A stretch of DNA of 64,000 nucleotides. Source: Streptomyces vilmorinianum. GTDB taxonomy: Bacteria; Actinomycetota; Actinomycetes; Streptomycetales; Streptomycetaceae. The stretch is from assembly GCF_005517195.1 (NCBI RefSeq), contig NZ_CP040244.1:4730001-4794000 (forward strand), read 5' to 3'. The position numbers and the translations under genes were made by a program. Positions within the stretch are counted from its first letter, which is position 1, and the number at the start of each line of letters is the position of its first letter. Below the pieces are notes generated by a model. It was not told the DNA's origin, did not search any database, and was given only the letters and a program-made list of their open reading frames with translations. Positions 1 to 7,882 of this stretch are shown one piece after another.

Positions 1-1
1 G

Positions 2-709
2 CTGGGCGGCTACGTCCCCAACGTGACCAGCGGGTACGCGCTGGAGACGCAGACCCGGCCGTTCTACAGCCCGCGGCAGTTCAACAACGGGGCGAACGTG
101 TCGGTGGTCGTCCACGAGCTGGCGCACCAGTGGTACGGCGACAGCGTCTCGGTCGACAACTGGAAGGACATCTGGGTCAACGAGGGCTTCGCCCGCTACA
201 GCCAGTGGCTGTGGTCGGAGAAGGAGGGCGAGGGCACGGCCCAGGAGCTCGCGGACTATGTGTACGCCACCCGCGCCGCCGAGGACCCGTTCTGGACGGT
301 CAAGCCCGGCGACCCGGGCCCGGACAACCAGTTCCACATCGCCGTGTACGACCGGGGCGCGCTGGCGCTCCAGGCGCTGCGCAACGAGATCGGCGACGAG
401 GACTTCTTCGCCGTCCTGAAGGGCTGGCCGACGGAGTTCGCGTACGGCAATGCACAGGTCGGCGACTTCGTGGCGTACGCGGAGCGGGTCTCGGGCAAGC
501 CGCTCGCCGCGCTCTTCGACACCTGGCTCTACCAGCCGGTGAAGCCGGCCGTCCCGGCCGCCGCGGAGGCGGGGGTGGCCGCGAGGTCGGCGGCCGCCAC
601 CCCTGAGTCGGAGTCGGTGCCGGTGCCGGTGCCGGTGCAGCCGAGGTCGTGGAAGAAGATCGCGGAGACGAACACGATCCACGAACACGGGGGTCACGAC
701 GAGCACTGA
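2..709 (+). CDS. M1 family metallopeptidase (aminopeptidase N-like), C-terminal part
   Basis: The 5' end lies outside the window; frame 2 is open from the first base and 235 codons are visible. The zinc site is intact: HELAH at about nt 113-127, followed by the third ligand in VNEGF at about nt 176-190, the HExxH-(18)-E pattern of M1 aminopeptidases, which release N-terminal residues from peptides. The usual catalytic-domain ending (DTWLYQPVKP) follows. After it comes a low-complexity tail with alternating Val-Pro and a His-rich end, so the ERAP-type C-terminal helical domain is absent, as in short secreted Streptomyces members. Secretion is inferred from the family; the signal peptide would be upstream of the window. 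Confidence 0.9.
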   Translation: MGGYVPNVTSGYALETQTRPFYSPRQFNNGANVSVVVHELAHQWYGDSVSVDNWKDIWVNEGFARYSQWLWSEKEGEGTAQELADYVYATRAAEDPFWTVKPGDPGPDNQFHIAVYDRGALALQALRNEIGDEDFFAVLKGWPTEFAYGNAQVGDFVAYAERVSGKPLAALFDTWLYQPVKPAVPAAAEAGVAARSAAATPESESVPVPVPVQPRSWKKIAETNTIHEHGGHDEH

Positions 710-721
710 GACCGCGGGTAG

Positions 722-754
722 GCCCCGCCACCGTCCGAGGGGCGGTGGCGGGGC
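722..754 (+). terminator. Hairpin terminator after the M1 peptidase
   Basis: A 12-bp GC-only stem (CCCCGCCACCG pairing with CGGTGGCGGGG plus one flanking pair) with a 9-nt loop begins 13 bp after the stop codon. There is no T-run, which is usual for actinobacterial terminators. Just downstream (about 764-799) is a short run of 7-bp GACCGTG-like repeats. Confidence 0.6.
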
Positions 755-839
755 ACGCCCGCCCGTGGACCGTGGACCGTGGGCCGTGGGCCATGGGTAG
801 GCTCGCCCGCTGTACGGATCCGGACGGCGGGGGTGGACG

Positions 840-1832
840 GTGGCAGTGGCGGCGGAGACGGAGCGGTACGGAGACCCGGCGGTGCGGGAGGCCGTAGCCC
901 AGCGGATCGGCGCCGAGTGGGGGCTCGAACTGCCCGGCTCCTTCTTCCGGTTCCTGGACTTCCTGGCCGTGCTCGGCCCCGCCGAGCAGCGGGCGCTGCG
1001 CGACCTGGATCTCGCGCCGTACGGCGTCATGGACCTCTTCGCGGATCCTTCGGCGCGTCCCCGTGAGGGTCTCGACATCCGGGTGCACGGGCGGTACTAC
1101 CGCGACCCGCCGGAGTTCCTGACCTTTCTGCACGGCGGTTCCGACGGGCTCCACTTCGGGCTCTGGTCCGACGACGGGCGCACCTGCGACGGCGTGGCGT
1201 CGTACCACTCCCACGACGGTGGTGAGATCGAGCGGCGCCACCGCACCCCGCTGGAGGCCGTCCGGGCGCGGATCGAGGCAGCGGAGCGTGACCTCGCGGA
1301 CTACGCGGCCGACGGGGACGCGTACGAGGCCGAGCGGCGCGTGGACCTGGGGCGGCTGCGCGATGCCCTGACCAGGATCGAGACCGGCGAGCGTACGGAG
1401 ACGGGGCTCGCCTGGTCCCAGGCGTACGCGTACCCGCGCCCGGCCGTCGACACCGACCGGATCACGACCCTGGACGGTGCGGGCGCCCTGGTCTCCGGGG
1501 CCACGGCGCTGGACCGTCCCCCGCTGGGCGCCGCCGGCGCGTACCGCTTCGCCACGTTCATGGAAGAGCTCTTCGACGACGCGCAGGCCGTACGGGCAGC
1601 CCGCGACGAGGCCCTTCGGCGGGCCGCGGCGGGCGATCCGGCGGAGGCGCTGGTGCTCGGGCGGGACCTGCACCGCGCCTCGTACGGCCGGGCGGAGCAC
1701 GAGGAGTACGCGCGCGAACTCCTGGCCGTGGCCTACCGGGATCTCGGCCGCCCCGCTCTCGCGAAGATCGCCGAGGCCCATCACCGCCACCGCGCGCTGC
1801 GGGACGTCGACGTGCTGCGACCGGCGCGCTGA
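840..1832 (+). CDS. HPF1-like ADP-ribosylation accessory protein (DUF2228-type)
   Basis: This 330-aa cytoplasmic protein has no signal or membrane segment. Residues about 25-110 read like the N-terminal half of eukaryotic HPF1 (histone PARylation factor 1): LPGSFFRFLDF matches the LPEDFYHFWKF type motif, and GRYYRDPPEFLTF matches the RFYYDPPEFQT motif. The C-terminal half ends in LGRDLHRASYG followed by a helical tail, like the LGMDLFCYGS region of HPF1 (recalled from memory). The acidic Asp-Glu pair that human HPF1 donates to PARP is not obvious; the matching stretch reads GDPAEA. Its bacterial partner is unknown and no PARP is encoded here, though a macrodomain gene lies at 11412-11894. The GTG start is chosen because the homology begins soon after; an ATG follows only much later. 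Confidence 0.7.
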   Translation: MAVAAETERYGDPAVREAVAQRIGAEWGLELPGSFFRFLDFLAVLGPAEQRALRDLDLAPYGVMDLFADPSARPREGLDIRVHGRYYRDPPEFLTFLHGGSDGLHFGLWSDDGRTCDGVASYHSHDGGEIERRHRTPLEAVRARIEAAERDLADYAADGDAYEAERRVDLGRLRDALTRIETGERTETGLAWSQAYAYPRPAVDTDRITTLDGAGALVSGATALDRPPLGAAGAYRFATFMEELFDDAQAVRAARDEALRRAAAGDPAEALVLGRDLHRASYGRAEHEEYARELLAVAYRDLGRPALAKIAEAHHRHRALRDVDVLRPAR

Positions 1833-1847
1833 GCGGCGAGGACGGAC

Positions 1848-1863
1848 GGGAGAGCGCTTTCCC
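1848..1863. promoter_or_regulatory. Putative LacI-family operator upstream of the regulator gene
   Basis: GGGAGAGCGCTTTCCC is a near-perfect palindrome with the same GAGAGCGCT core as the operator at 3157-3172. It lies about 83 bp before the TTG start of the LacI-type gene, so autoregulation is likely. This is inference from the shared core; binding is not shown. Confidence 0.5.
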
Positions 1864-1945
1864 GGGACGGTCCCGCCGATCGCGCCACCGGTTACCCTCG
1901 ACGCTGTCAGCACCGTCGTGTCACCGTGTCCGTGGGGAGCCAGCC

Positions 1946-2971
1946 TTGAGCGAGTCGACGACCGGGACGCGCCCGACCCTGGAAGCCGTCGCCGCGCGCG
2001 CCGGGGTGTCCCGGGCGACGGTGTCCCGTGTCGTCAACGGCGGGGCCGGGGTGCGCGAGGCCCTGGCGGAGAAGGTGCGCAAGGCCGTCGAGGAGCTCGG
2101 TTACATCCCCAACCACGCCGCGCGGACGCTGGTGACGCGGCGCAACGGCGCCGTCGCCGTGATCATCGCCGAGCCCGAGTTCCGGATCTTCTCCGACCCG
2201 TTCTTCGAGCAGCAGGTGCGCGGGATCAGCCGCGAACTCACGGCGCACGACGCCCAGTTGGTGCTGCTCTGGGTGGAGGGGCCGGGCGATCACGAGCGGA
2301 TCGCCCGCTATCTCGGGGGCGGCCATGTCGACGGGGCCCTGGCTTTCTCGCTCCACAACGACGACCAGCTGCCCGAGATCGTACGGCGCGTCCAGGTGCC
2401 CACGGTCTTCGGCGGCCGCCCGGGGTGGACGGGCCCCCAGGGCGAGCCGCCGGTCCCGTACGTCGACTGCGACAACCGCGGCGGCGCCCGCGCCGCCGTG
2501 CGCCATCTGCGCTCGCTCGGCCGCCGGAACATCGCGCACATCACGGGGCCGCGCGACCAGACATCCGCGCTCGACCGGCTCGACGGCTACCGGGACGAAC
2601 TGCCGGACGCCGGGCCCGACCTGGTGGCCGAGGGCGCGTTCACGCAGGAGAGCGGGGCGCGGGCGATGGCCGAACTCCTGCGCCGCCGCCCCGATCTGGA
2701 CGCCGTGTTCGCCGCCAACGACCTGATGGCCTCGGGCGCGCTGGGCGTGCTGCGCGAGCACGGCCGGCGGGTGCCCGAGGACGTGGCGCTCGTCGGCTTC
2801 GACGACATGCTGCCGGTGGCCGAAGCGACCGATCCCCCGCTCACGACGGTCCGTCAGGACATCGAGGGCATGGGCCGGTTGATGGTACGGCTCCTCATGC
2901 GCACCCTCGACGGCGAAGGCGCCGAACCGGTGATCACCGGCACCGAGCTGGTCCGCCGCGCCTCGGCCTGA
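1946..2971 (+). CDS. LacI-family transcriptional repressor (CebR-like)
   Basis: 341 aa. The N-terminal LacI helix-turn-helix (TLEAVAARAGVSRATVSRVV, residues about 10-29) is followed by a hinge with the YIPNHAARTL motif. The rest is a periplasmic-binding-protein-like sugar-sensing core (about 65-340), ending in the usual FDDMLPVAEATDPPLTTVRQD segment. It resembles CebR, which represses cellobiose uptake in Streptomyces until cello-oligosaccharide binds. It precedes a sugar-binding protein, two permeases and a GH1 beta-glucosidase on the same strand, with a perfect 16-bp palindrome in front of the transporter. The TTG start is chosen because the family motif begins within ten residues of it. 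The exact inducer is not known; a beta-glucoside is the best guess. Confidence 0.88.
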   Translation: MSESTTGTRPTLEAVAARAGVSRATVSRVVNGGAGVREALAEKVRKAVEELGYIPNHAARTLVTRRNGAVAVIIAEPEFRIFSDPFFEQQVRGISRELTAHDAQLVLLWVEGPGDHERIARYLGGGHVDGALAFSLHNDDQLPEIVRRVQVPTVFGGRPGWTGPQGEPPVPYVDCDNRGGARAAVRHLRSLGRRNIAHITGPRDQTSALDRLDGYRDELPDAGPDLVAEGAFTQESGARAMAELLRRRPDLDAVFAANDLMASGALGVLREHGRRVPEDVALVGFDDMLPVAEATDPPLTTVRQDIEGMGRLMVRLLMRTLDGEGAEPVITGTELVRRASA

Positions 2972-2984
2972 CGACGCGCGGTGT

Positions 2985-3024
2985 CCGGAGCCCGGAGCCG
3001 GAGCCGGAGCCGGAGCCCGGTCCG
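2985..3024 (+). repeat. GGAGCC hexamer tandem repeat
   Basis: About five slightly imperfect copies of the 6-bp unit GGAGCC lie between the repressor gene and the transporter promoter. No coding role is seen. Confidence 0.6.
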
Positions 3025-3114
3025 GCTCCCGTGGCCCTGCCCCGGAGCCCGCGTAAGGCTCCTGAAGCAGGGGCGCAACTTCGGCCCCGTATCCAGCTGT
3101 TTCGCGTTCGACTC

Positions 3115-3144
3115 TTGACGGGAACCTCGACCGGGAGGCACGCT
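3115..3144 (+). promoter_or_regulatory. Promoter of the sugar transporter operon
   Basis: TTGACG (3115-3120) and CACGCT (3139-3144) are separated by 18 bp, a good fit to the major actinobacterial sigma factor. Transcription would begin near 3150, placing the LacI operator just downstream of the start site. Confidence 0.5.
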
Positions 3145-3156
3145 CCTGACGCATTC

Positions 3157-3172
3157 TTGAGAGCGCTCTCAA
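3157..3172. promoter_or_regulatory. LacI-family operator before the solute-binding-protein gene
   Basis: TTGAGAGCGCTCTCAA is a perfect 16-bp palindrome ending 14 bp before the ATG, with the GAGCGCTC centre typical of CebR-type boxes. Its position in the leader fits repression by a transcription roadblock. The adjacent repressor (1946-2971) is the obvious ligand. Confidence 0.75.
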
Positions 3173-3186
3173 ACCGGAGGCTTCCC

Positions 3187-4491
3187 ATGCCCACTGCCCG
3201 AGCCGCCAGAACGACCGCCGTCCGCCTCGGTGCGGTGGTCCTCACCGGGGCACTCCTCGCCGCCTGCGGATCCGGTGGATCCGACAGCGCCTCCGACAGC
3301 GCGGGCGGAAAGGTCACGATCACCGTCGACCTCTTCGGCTCGTTCGGCTACAAGGAGGCCGGGCTCTACGCCGCGTACGAGAAGCTCCACCCGAACGTCA
3401 CCATCAAGCAGACCGACACCGAGGACGAGCAGGACTACTGGAAGTCGCTCCAGACCCGGCTGGCCGGCGGGGGCGGGCTCGCCGACGTCCAGGGCATCGA
3501 GGTCGGCCGGATCGCGTCCGTGACCCAGCAGCAGGCGGACAAGTTCGAGGACCTGACGAAGTACGGCGCGGCCGGGCTGAAGAGCGAGTTCGCCGACGCC
3601 AAGTGGTCGGCCGCGACCACCAAGGACGGCAAGGTCCTCGGTCTCGGCACGGACGTGGGCCCGGAGGCCATGTGCTACCGCACCGACCTGTTCAAGCAGG
3701 CCGGTCTGCCCACCGACCGCACGGAGCTGGCGCGGAAGTGGTCCACCTGGGACGGCTATCTGGAGCTGGGCCGGCAGTACAAGGCCAAGGCCCCGGCCAA
3801 GAGCGCCTGGCTGGACAGCGTCGGCAGCCTCTTCACGGTCATGATCGGCCAGGAGAAGGAGCGGTTCTACGACGCCTCGGGGACCCTGATCTACGCGGAC
3901 AGCCCGGCGGTGAAGACCGCCTGGGAGACCTCGGCGAAGGCGGCCCAGGAGGGCCTGAGCGCCAAGCTCGACCAGTGGTCGCCGCAGTGGAACCAGGCCT
4001 TCTCCACCGGTTCCTTCGCGACGCTCCCGTGCCCCGCGTGGATGCTCGGCTACATCAAGGGCCAGGCCGGTGACGCCGGCAAGGGCACGTGGGACATCGC
4101 CAAGCTGCCCGGCGGCGCCGGGAACTGGGGCGGCTCGTATCTGTCCGTCCCGCGTGCGGCGAAGCACAAGAAGGAGGCGTACGAGCTGATCAAGTGGCTC
4201 ACCGCCCCCGAGCAGCAGGCCACGCTCTTCAGGAAGCAGGGGAACTTCCCCTCCTCGACCGGCGCCATCTCCCAGGTCGCGACGGCGACGGACCCGTACT
4301 TCTCCGGCGCGCCGATCGGCCAGATCTTCGGTGACGCGGCCAAGGCGGCTCCGGTGCAGGTGCTCGGGATCCACGACAAGAACGTCGCCGACCAGATCAC
4401 CAACGCGCTGAGCGAGGTGGAGCGCAAGGGCACCTCGCCGGAGAAGGCGTGGTCGAACGCGCGGAAGGGCGTCGAGAACGCCATCGGCTGA
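3187..4491 (+). CDS. Sugar ABC transporter solute-binding lipoprotein (CebE-like)
   Basis: 434 aa. The lipoprotein signal peptide has its lipobox at LAAC (Cys27), followed by a Ser/Gly linker and a family-1 extracellular solute-binding domain. Internal stretches such as GTDVGPEAMCYRTDLF and FATLPCPAWMLGYI are the kind found in CebE, the cellobiose/cellotriose-binding protein. It captures sugar outside the membrane for the two permeases encoded next. The start is fixed by the signal peptide and by the CCGGAGG ribosome site 6 bp upstream. A strong hairpin follows the stop (4496-4524), which may keep this mRNA segment more abundant than the permease part. The substrate (cello-oligosaccharide or another beta-glucoside) is inferred. 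Confidence 0.88.
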   Translation: MPTARAARTTAVRLGAVVLTGALLAACGSGGSDSASDSAGGKVTITVDLFGSFGYKEAGLYAAYEKLHPNVTIKQTDTEDEQDYWKSLQTRLAGGGGLADVQGIEVGRIASVTQQQADKFEDLTKYGAAGLKSEFADAKWSAATTKDGKVLGLGTDVGPEAMCYRTDLFKQAGLPTDRTELARKWSTWDGYLELGRQYKAKAPAKSAWLDSVGSLFTVMIGQEKERFYDASGTLIYADSPAVKTAWETSAKAAQEGLSAKLDQWSPQWNQAFSTGSFATLPCPAWMLGYIKGQAGDAGKGTWDIAKLPGGAGNWGGSYLSVPRAAKHKKEAYELIKWLTAPEQQATLFRKQGNFPSSTGAISQVATATDPYFSGAPIGQIFGDAAKAAPVQVLGIHDKNVADQITNALSEVERKGTSPEKAWSNARKGVENAIG

Positions 4492-4495
4492 GCCC

Positions 4496-4524
4496 GCGCG
4501 GGGGCCGGCACCCGGCCCCCGCGC
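4496..4524 (+). terminator. Intra-operon hairpin between binding protein and permeases
   Basis: A perfect 13-bp stem (GCGCGGGGGCCGG and its complement) with a 3-nt loop starts 4 bp after the stop of the binding-protein gene. It is followed by further CACCCGGCCCCCGCG-like direct repeats to about 4550. Because the permease genes follow in the same direction, it probably acts as a partial terminator or 3'-end stabiliser rather than the operon end. Confidence 0.5.
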
Positions 4525-4651
4525 ACCCGGCCCCCGCGCACCCGGCACCCGCAGGCGGCGCCGTACCCATGCGGCCCTCGCACCCGGCCCCGTCCGCACC
4601 GGCCGCCCCGCCCCGCCCCGTCCGCACCCCCTCGATCCGAAGGGCCGCACC

Positions 4652-5620
4652 GTGACCCTCACCGCCTCCGGGCCGACGACGGCGCCCGTCCCGCCGTCGT
4701 CGGCCCGGTCCACCGGCCCCGCGCGCCGCCGCAAGTGGGCGGCGCTCGTCCCGTACGCGTATCTCGCCCCCTTCTTCACCCTCTTCGCGGCCTTCGGCCT
4801 CTTCCCCCTGCTCTACACGGCCTTCGTCTCGCTCTACCGCGTCGAGCTGCAGACCCCCGGCGACATGGAGTGGCGCGGCCTCGGAAACTACGCGGCGCTC
4901 CTCACCGACGAGTTCTTCTGGACCGCGCTGCGCAACACGTTCACCATCGGGGTCCTGTCCACCGTCCCTCAGCTCGCGATGGCTCTCGGGCTCGCACATC
5001 TGCTCAACTACAAGCTGCGCGGCCGGACGTTCTTCCGTACGGCGATGCTGCTGCCGTACGCGACGTCCGTGGCCGCCGCCACGCTCGTGTTCGCCCAGCT
5101 CTTCGGCCGGGACTTCGGGCTCGTCAACTACGCGCTCTCCCTGGTCGGTCTCGATCCCGTCGACTGGCAGAACGGCACGCTCGCCTCGCAGATCGCCGTC
5201 TCCTCGATCGTCGTGTGGCGCTGGACGGGCTACAACGCCCTGATCTATCTCGCGGGGATGCAGTCCATACCCGTCGAGCTGTACGAGGCGGCGGAGATGG
5301 ACGGTGCCTCCCACTGGCGCCAGTTCTTCCATGTCACGCTGCCCGGCCTGCGCCCCACGATCGTCTTCACCGCCGTCGTCTCCACCATCGGCGCCACGCA
5401 GCTCTTCGGTGAGCCGCTGCTCTTCGAGGGCTCGGTCTCGGGCGGGATCTCGCACCAGTACCAGACCCTCGGGCTCTATCTGTACGAGCAGGGCTGGGGC
5501 TTCTTCCACCTGGGCCGGGCCGCGGCCATCGCCTGGCTGATGTTCCTGCTCATTCTCGTCGTGGTCGGGGCCAACGCCCTGATCCTGCGCCGCCGTTCAC
5601 GGAAGGAGGGCCGGGCATGA
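4652..5620 (+). CDS. Sugar ABC transporter permease (MalF/CebF-like)
   Basis: 322 aa. A basic, proline-rich cytoplasmic N-terminus of about 28 residues precedes six predicted membrane helices. The cytoplasmic EAA loop (YEAAEMDGASHWRQFFHVTLP type, around residues 212-232) docks the shared ATPase. It pairs with the next gene, which it overlaps by 4 bp (ATGA), so translation is coupled. No ATPase gene is present; in streptomycetes a single MsiK protein energises many such importers, and that is inferred here. The GTG start at the beginning of the conserved basic region is chosen; no alternative fits better. Confidence 0.87.
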   Translation: MTLTASGPTTAPVPPSSARSTGPARRRKWAALVPYAYLAPFFTLFAAFGLFPLLYTAFVSLYRVELQTPGDMEWRGLGNYAALLTDEFFWTALRNTFTIGVLSTVPQLAMALGLAHLLNYKLRGRTFFRTAMLLPYATSVAAATLVFAQLFGRDFGLVNYALSLVGLDPVDWQNGTLASQIAVSSIVVWRWTGYNALIYLAGMQSIPVELYEAAEMDGASHWRQFFHVTLPGLRPTIVFTAVVSTIGATQLFGEPLLFEGSVSGGISHQYQTLGLYLYEQGWGFFHLGRAAAIAWLMFLLILVVVGANALILRRRSRKEGRA

Positions 5621-6456
5621 CCACGCGTGTCGCCCGCCGTACGGGTCGCGGGGGCCGGGTCACGTACACGGTCCTGGTCCTCGCCGTTCTCGTCTCCGCC
5701 TTCCCCTTCTACTGGACGATCGTCGCCGCGAGCCGCTCCAACGCCGACCTGGCGCAGGTGCCGCCGACGCTGCTGCCGGGCCCGAACCTCTTCCGGAACT
5801 TCGAGGCGGTCATGGAGGAGGCCGACATCGGCACGGCGCTCCTCAACTCCCTCGTGGTCTCCGGCTCCATCACGGTCGGCACGGTGCTGTGCTGCACGCT
5901 CGCCGGGTTCGCCTTCGCCAAGCTGCGCTTCCGCGGCCGGGGCGCGCTGCTCGCCCTCACGGTCGGCACGATGATGATCCCGCCGCAGCTCGGGGTGATC
6001 CCGCTCTTCATGCTGATCGCCGAACTGGGCTGGGTGAACCAGCTGCAGTCGGTGATCCTGCCCGGCCTGGTCTCGGCCTTCGGGGTCTTCTTCATGCGCC
6101 AGTTCCTGGTGCAGTCGCTGCCGGACGAGCTGATCGAGGCGGCCCGGGTCGACGGTGCCTCCTCCGCCCGGATCTTCTGGTCGATCGTGGTGCCCGTCGC
6201 CCGGCCCGGGATGGCGGTGCTCGGGCTGCTCACCTTCATGGCCGCCTGGAACGACTTCTTCTGGCCGATCGTCGCCCTGTCCTCGCAGGAGCCGACCGTG
6301 CAGGTCGCGCTGCGCCAGCTCGGCGGCGGCTATGTCCACGACCAGTCCGTGATCATGGCGGGCACGCTGCTCGGCACCCTGCCCGTGCTGCTCGTCTTCG
6401 GCCTGCTGGGCCGGCAGATCGTGGGCGGCATCATGCAGGGCGCCGTCAAGGGCTGA
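5617..6456 (+). CDS. Sugar ABC transporter permease (MalG/CebG-like)
   Basis: 279 aa with six predicted transmembrane helices and an EAA loop reading IEAARVDGASSARIFW (about residues 172-187). It forms the second half of the membrane channel. The ATG overlaps the stop of the first permease, so the two are made together. The beta-glucosidase gene follows after 58 bp with its own AGGAG site. The length is normal for MalG-type permeases. Confidence 0.87.
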   Translation: MTTRVARRTGRGGRVTYTVLVLAVLVSAFPFYWTIVAASRSNADLAQVPPTLLPGPNLFRNFEAVMEEADIGTALLNSLVVSGSITVGTVLCCTLAGFAFAKLRFRGRGALLALTVGTMMIPPQLGVIPLFMLIAELGWVNQLQSVILPGLVSAFGVFFMRQFLVQSLPDELIEAARVDGASSARIFWSIVVPVARPGMAVLGLLTFMAAWNDFFWPIVALSSQEPTVQVALRQLGGGYVHDQSVIMAGTLLGTLPVLLVFGLLGRQIVGGIMQGAVKG

Positions 6457-6514
6457 CCGTCCCGAGTCCGGAGCCGACCCGTATCCCCCTTCCTCTCACA
6501 GGAGTTCTCCGTCC

Positions 6515-7882
6515 ATGAACGCTCTCTTCCCTGACGGCTTCCGCTGGGGCGCGGCCACCGCCGCCTACCAGATCGAGGGTGCCGCCGCCGAGGACGGCCG
6601 CACCCCGTCCATCTGGGACACCTTCAGCCGTACGCCGGGCAAGGTGCGCAACGGCGACACGGGCGACATCGCCGCCGACCACTACCACCGGATGCGCGAG
6701 GACGTGGCCCTGATGCGGCAGCTGGGGCTCACCGACTACCGCTTCTCCCTCTCCTGGCCCCGGATCCAGCCGACGGGTCGGGGACCGGCCGTCCAGAAGG
6801 GGCTCGACTTCTACCGCGCCCTGAGCGACGAGCTGCTGGAGGCCGGGATCCGTCCGGTCGCCACGCTCTACCACTGGGATCTGCCGCAGGAGCTGGAGGA
6901 CGCGGGTGGCTGGCCCGAGCGCGCCACCGCCGAGCGGTTCGCCGAGTACGCGGGCCTCGCCGCCGAGGCGCTCGGCGACCGGATCACCACCTGGACGACG
7001 CTCAACGAGCCCTGGTGTGCGGCCTTCCTGGGCTACGGCTCCGGGGTGCATGCCCCGGGCCACACCGACGACGTGGCCGCCCTGCGCGCCGCCCACCACC
7101 TCAATCTGGCCCACGGCCTGGCCACCCGGGTGCTGCGCGCGTCCGTGCCGTCCTCGGCGGAGCTCTCGCTGACGCTCAATCTCCATGCGATCAGGGCGTT
7201 CTCGGACGCGCCGGAGGACCGGGACGCGGCCCGTCGCATCGACGCCGTCGGCAACCGGATCTTCCTCGACCCGGTCTTCCACGGACGTCTGCCGGCCGAT
7301 CTGATCGCGGACACCGAGCGGATCACGGACTGGTCCTTCGTACGGGACGGCGACCTGGAGCGGATCGCCGCGCCGATCGACTCGCTCGGGGTCAACTACT
7401 ACTCCCCCGCCGTCGTCGGCGCCGGCACCTCGGAGTCCCCGTCTCCCTGGCCGGGCGCGGCGGAGCGGGTGCGGTTCGAGCCCGCGCCCGGACCGCGCAC
7501 GGCGATGGACTGGCCGGTGGACGCGTCCGGCCTGCACGAGCTGCTGGTCCGGCTGCGCGACGAGCTGCCCGGGGTTCCGCTGCTGATCACCGAGAACGGC
7601 GCCGCGTACGACGACTACGCCGACCCGGAGGGCGAGGTGCACGACCCTGAGCGGGTGGCGTATCTCGACGCCCATCTCTCGGCCGCGCACCGGGCGATCG
7701 CCGACGGCGCCGACGTGCGCGGGTATTTCCTCTGGTCGCTCCTGGACAACTTCGAGTGGGCGTACGGCTACGGCAAGCGGTTCGGCATCGTCCACGTGGA
7801 CTTCGCGAGCCAGCGGCGCACCCCGAAGGACAGCGCGCGCTGGTACGCGGAGGTCATCGCGCGGGGCGGTCTGCTCCGCTGA
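6515..7882 (+). CDS. Glycoside hydrolase family 1 beta-glucosidase (BglC-like)
   Basis: 455 aa, full GH1 length. The N-terminal FRWGAATAAYQIEGA motif is present. The acid/base Glu lies in TLNEPW (Glu165) and the nucleophile Glu in ITENGA (Glu360); the glycone-binding LWSLLDNFEWAYGY motif is near the end. There is no signal peptide, so it acts on imported beta-glucosides in the cytoplasm, releasing glucose. Its position after a CebEFG-like importer matches cebEFG-bglC. The 3' end overlaps the convergent MpaB-like gene by 29 bp. Confidence 0.9.
   Translation: MNALFPDGFRWGAATAAYQIEGAAAEDGRTPSIWDTFSRTPGKVRNGDTGDIAADHYHRMREDVALMRQLGLTDYRFSLSWPRIQPTGRGPAVQKGLDFYRALSDELLEAGIRPVATLYHWDLPQELEDAGGWPERATAERFAEYAGLAAEALGDRITTWTTLNEPWCAAFLGYGSGVHAPGHTDDVAALRAAHHLNLAHGLATRVLRASVPSSAELSLTLNLHAIRAFSDAPEDRDAARRIDAVGNRIFLDPVFHGRLPADLIADTERITDWSFVRDGDLERIAAPIDSLGVNYYSPAVVGAGTSESPSPWPGAAERVRFEPAPGPRTAMDWPVDASGLHELLVRLRDELPGVPLLITENGAAYDDYADPEGEVHDPERVAYLDAHLSAAHRAIADGADVRGYFLWSLLDNFEWAYGYGKRFGIVHVDFASQRRTPKDSARWYAEVIARGGLLR

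Noticed and set aside
300..1913. Long minus-strand frame opposite the M1 peptidase end and the HPF1-like gene
   Set aside because: Arg/Gly/Pro-rich shadow frame with no domain; the plus-strand proteins match known families.
3169..4779. 536-codon minus-strand frame opposite the binding-protein gene
   Set aside because: A product of high GC3 on the coding strand; the CebE-like frame has a signal peptide and family motifs.
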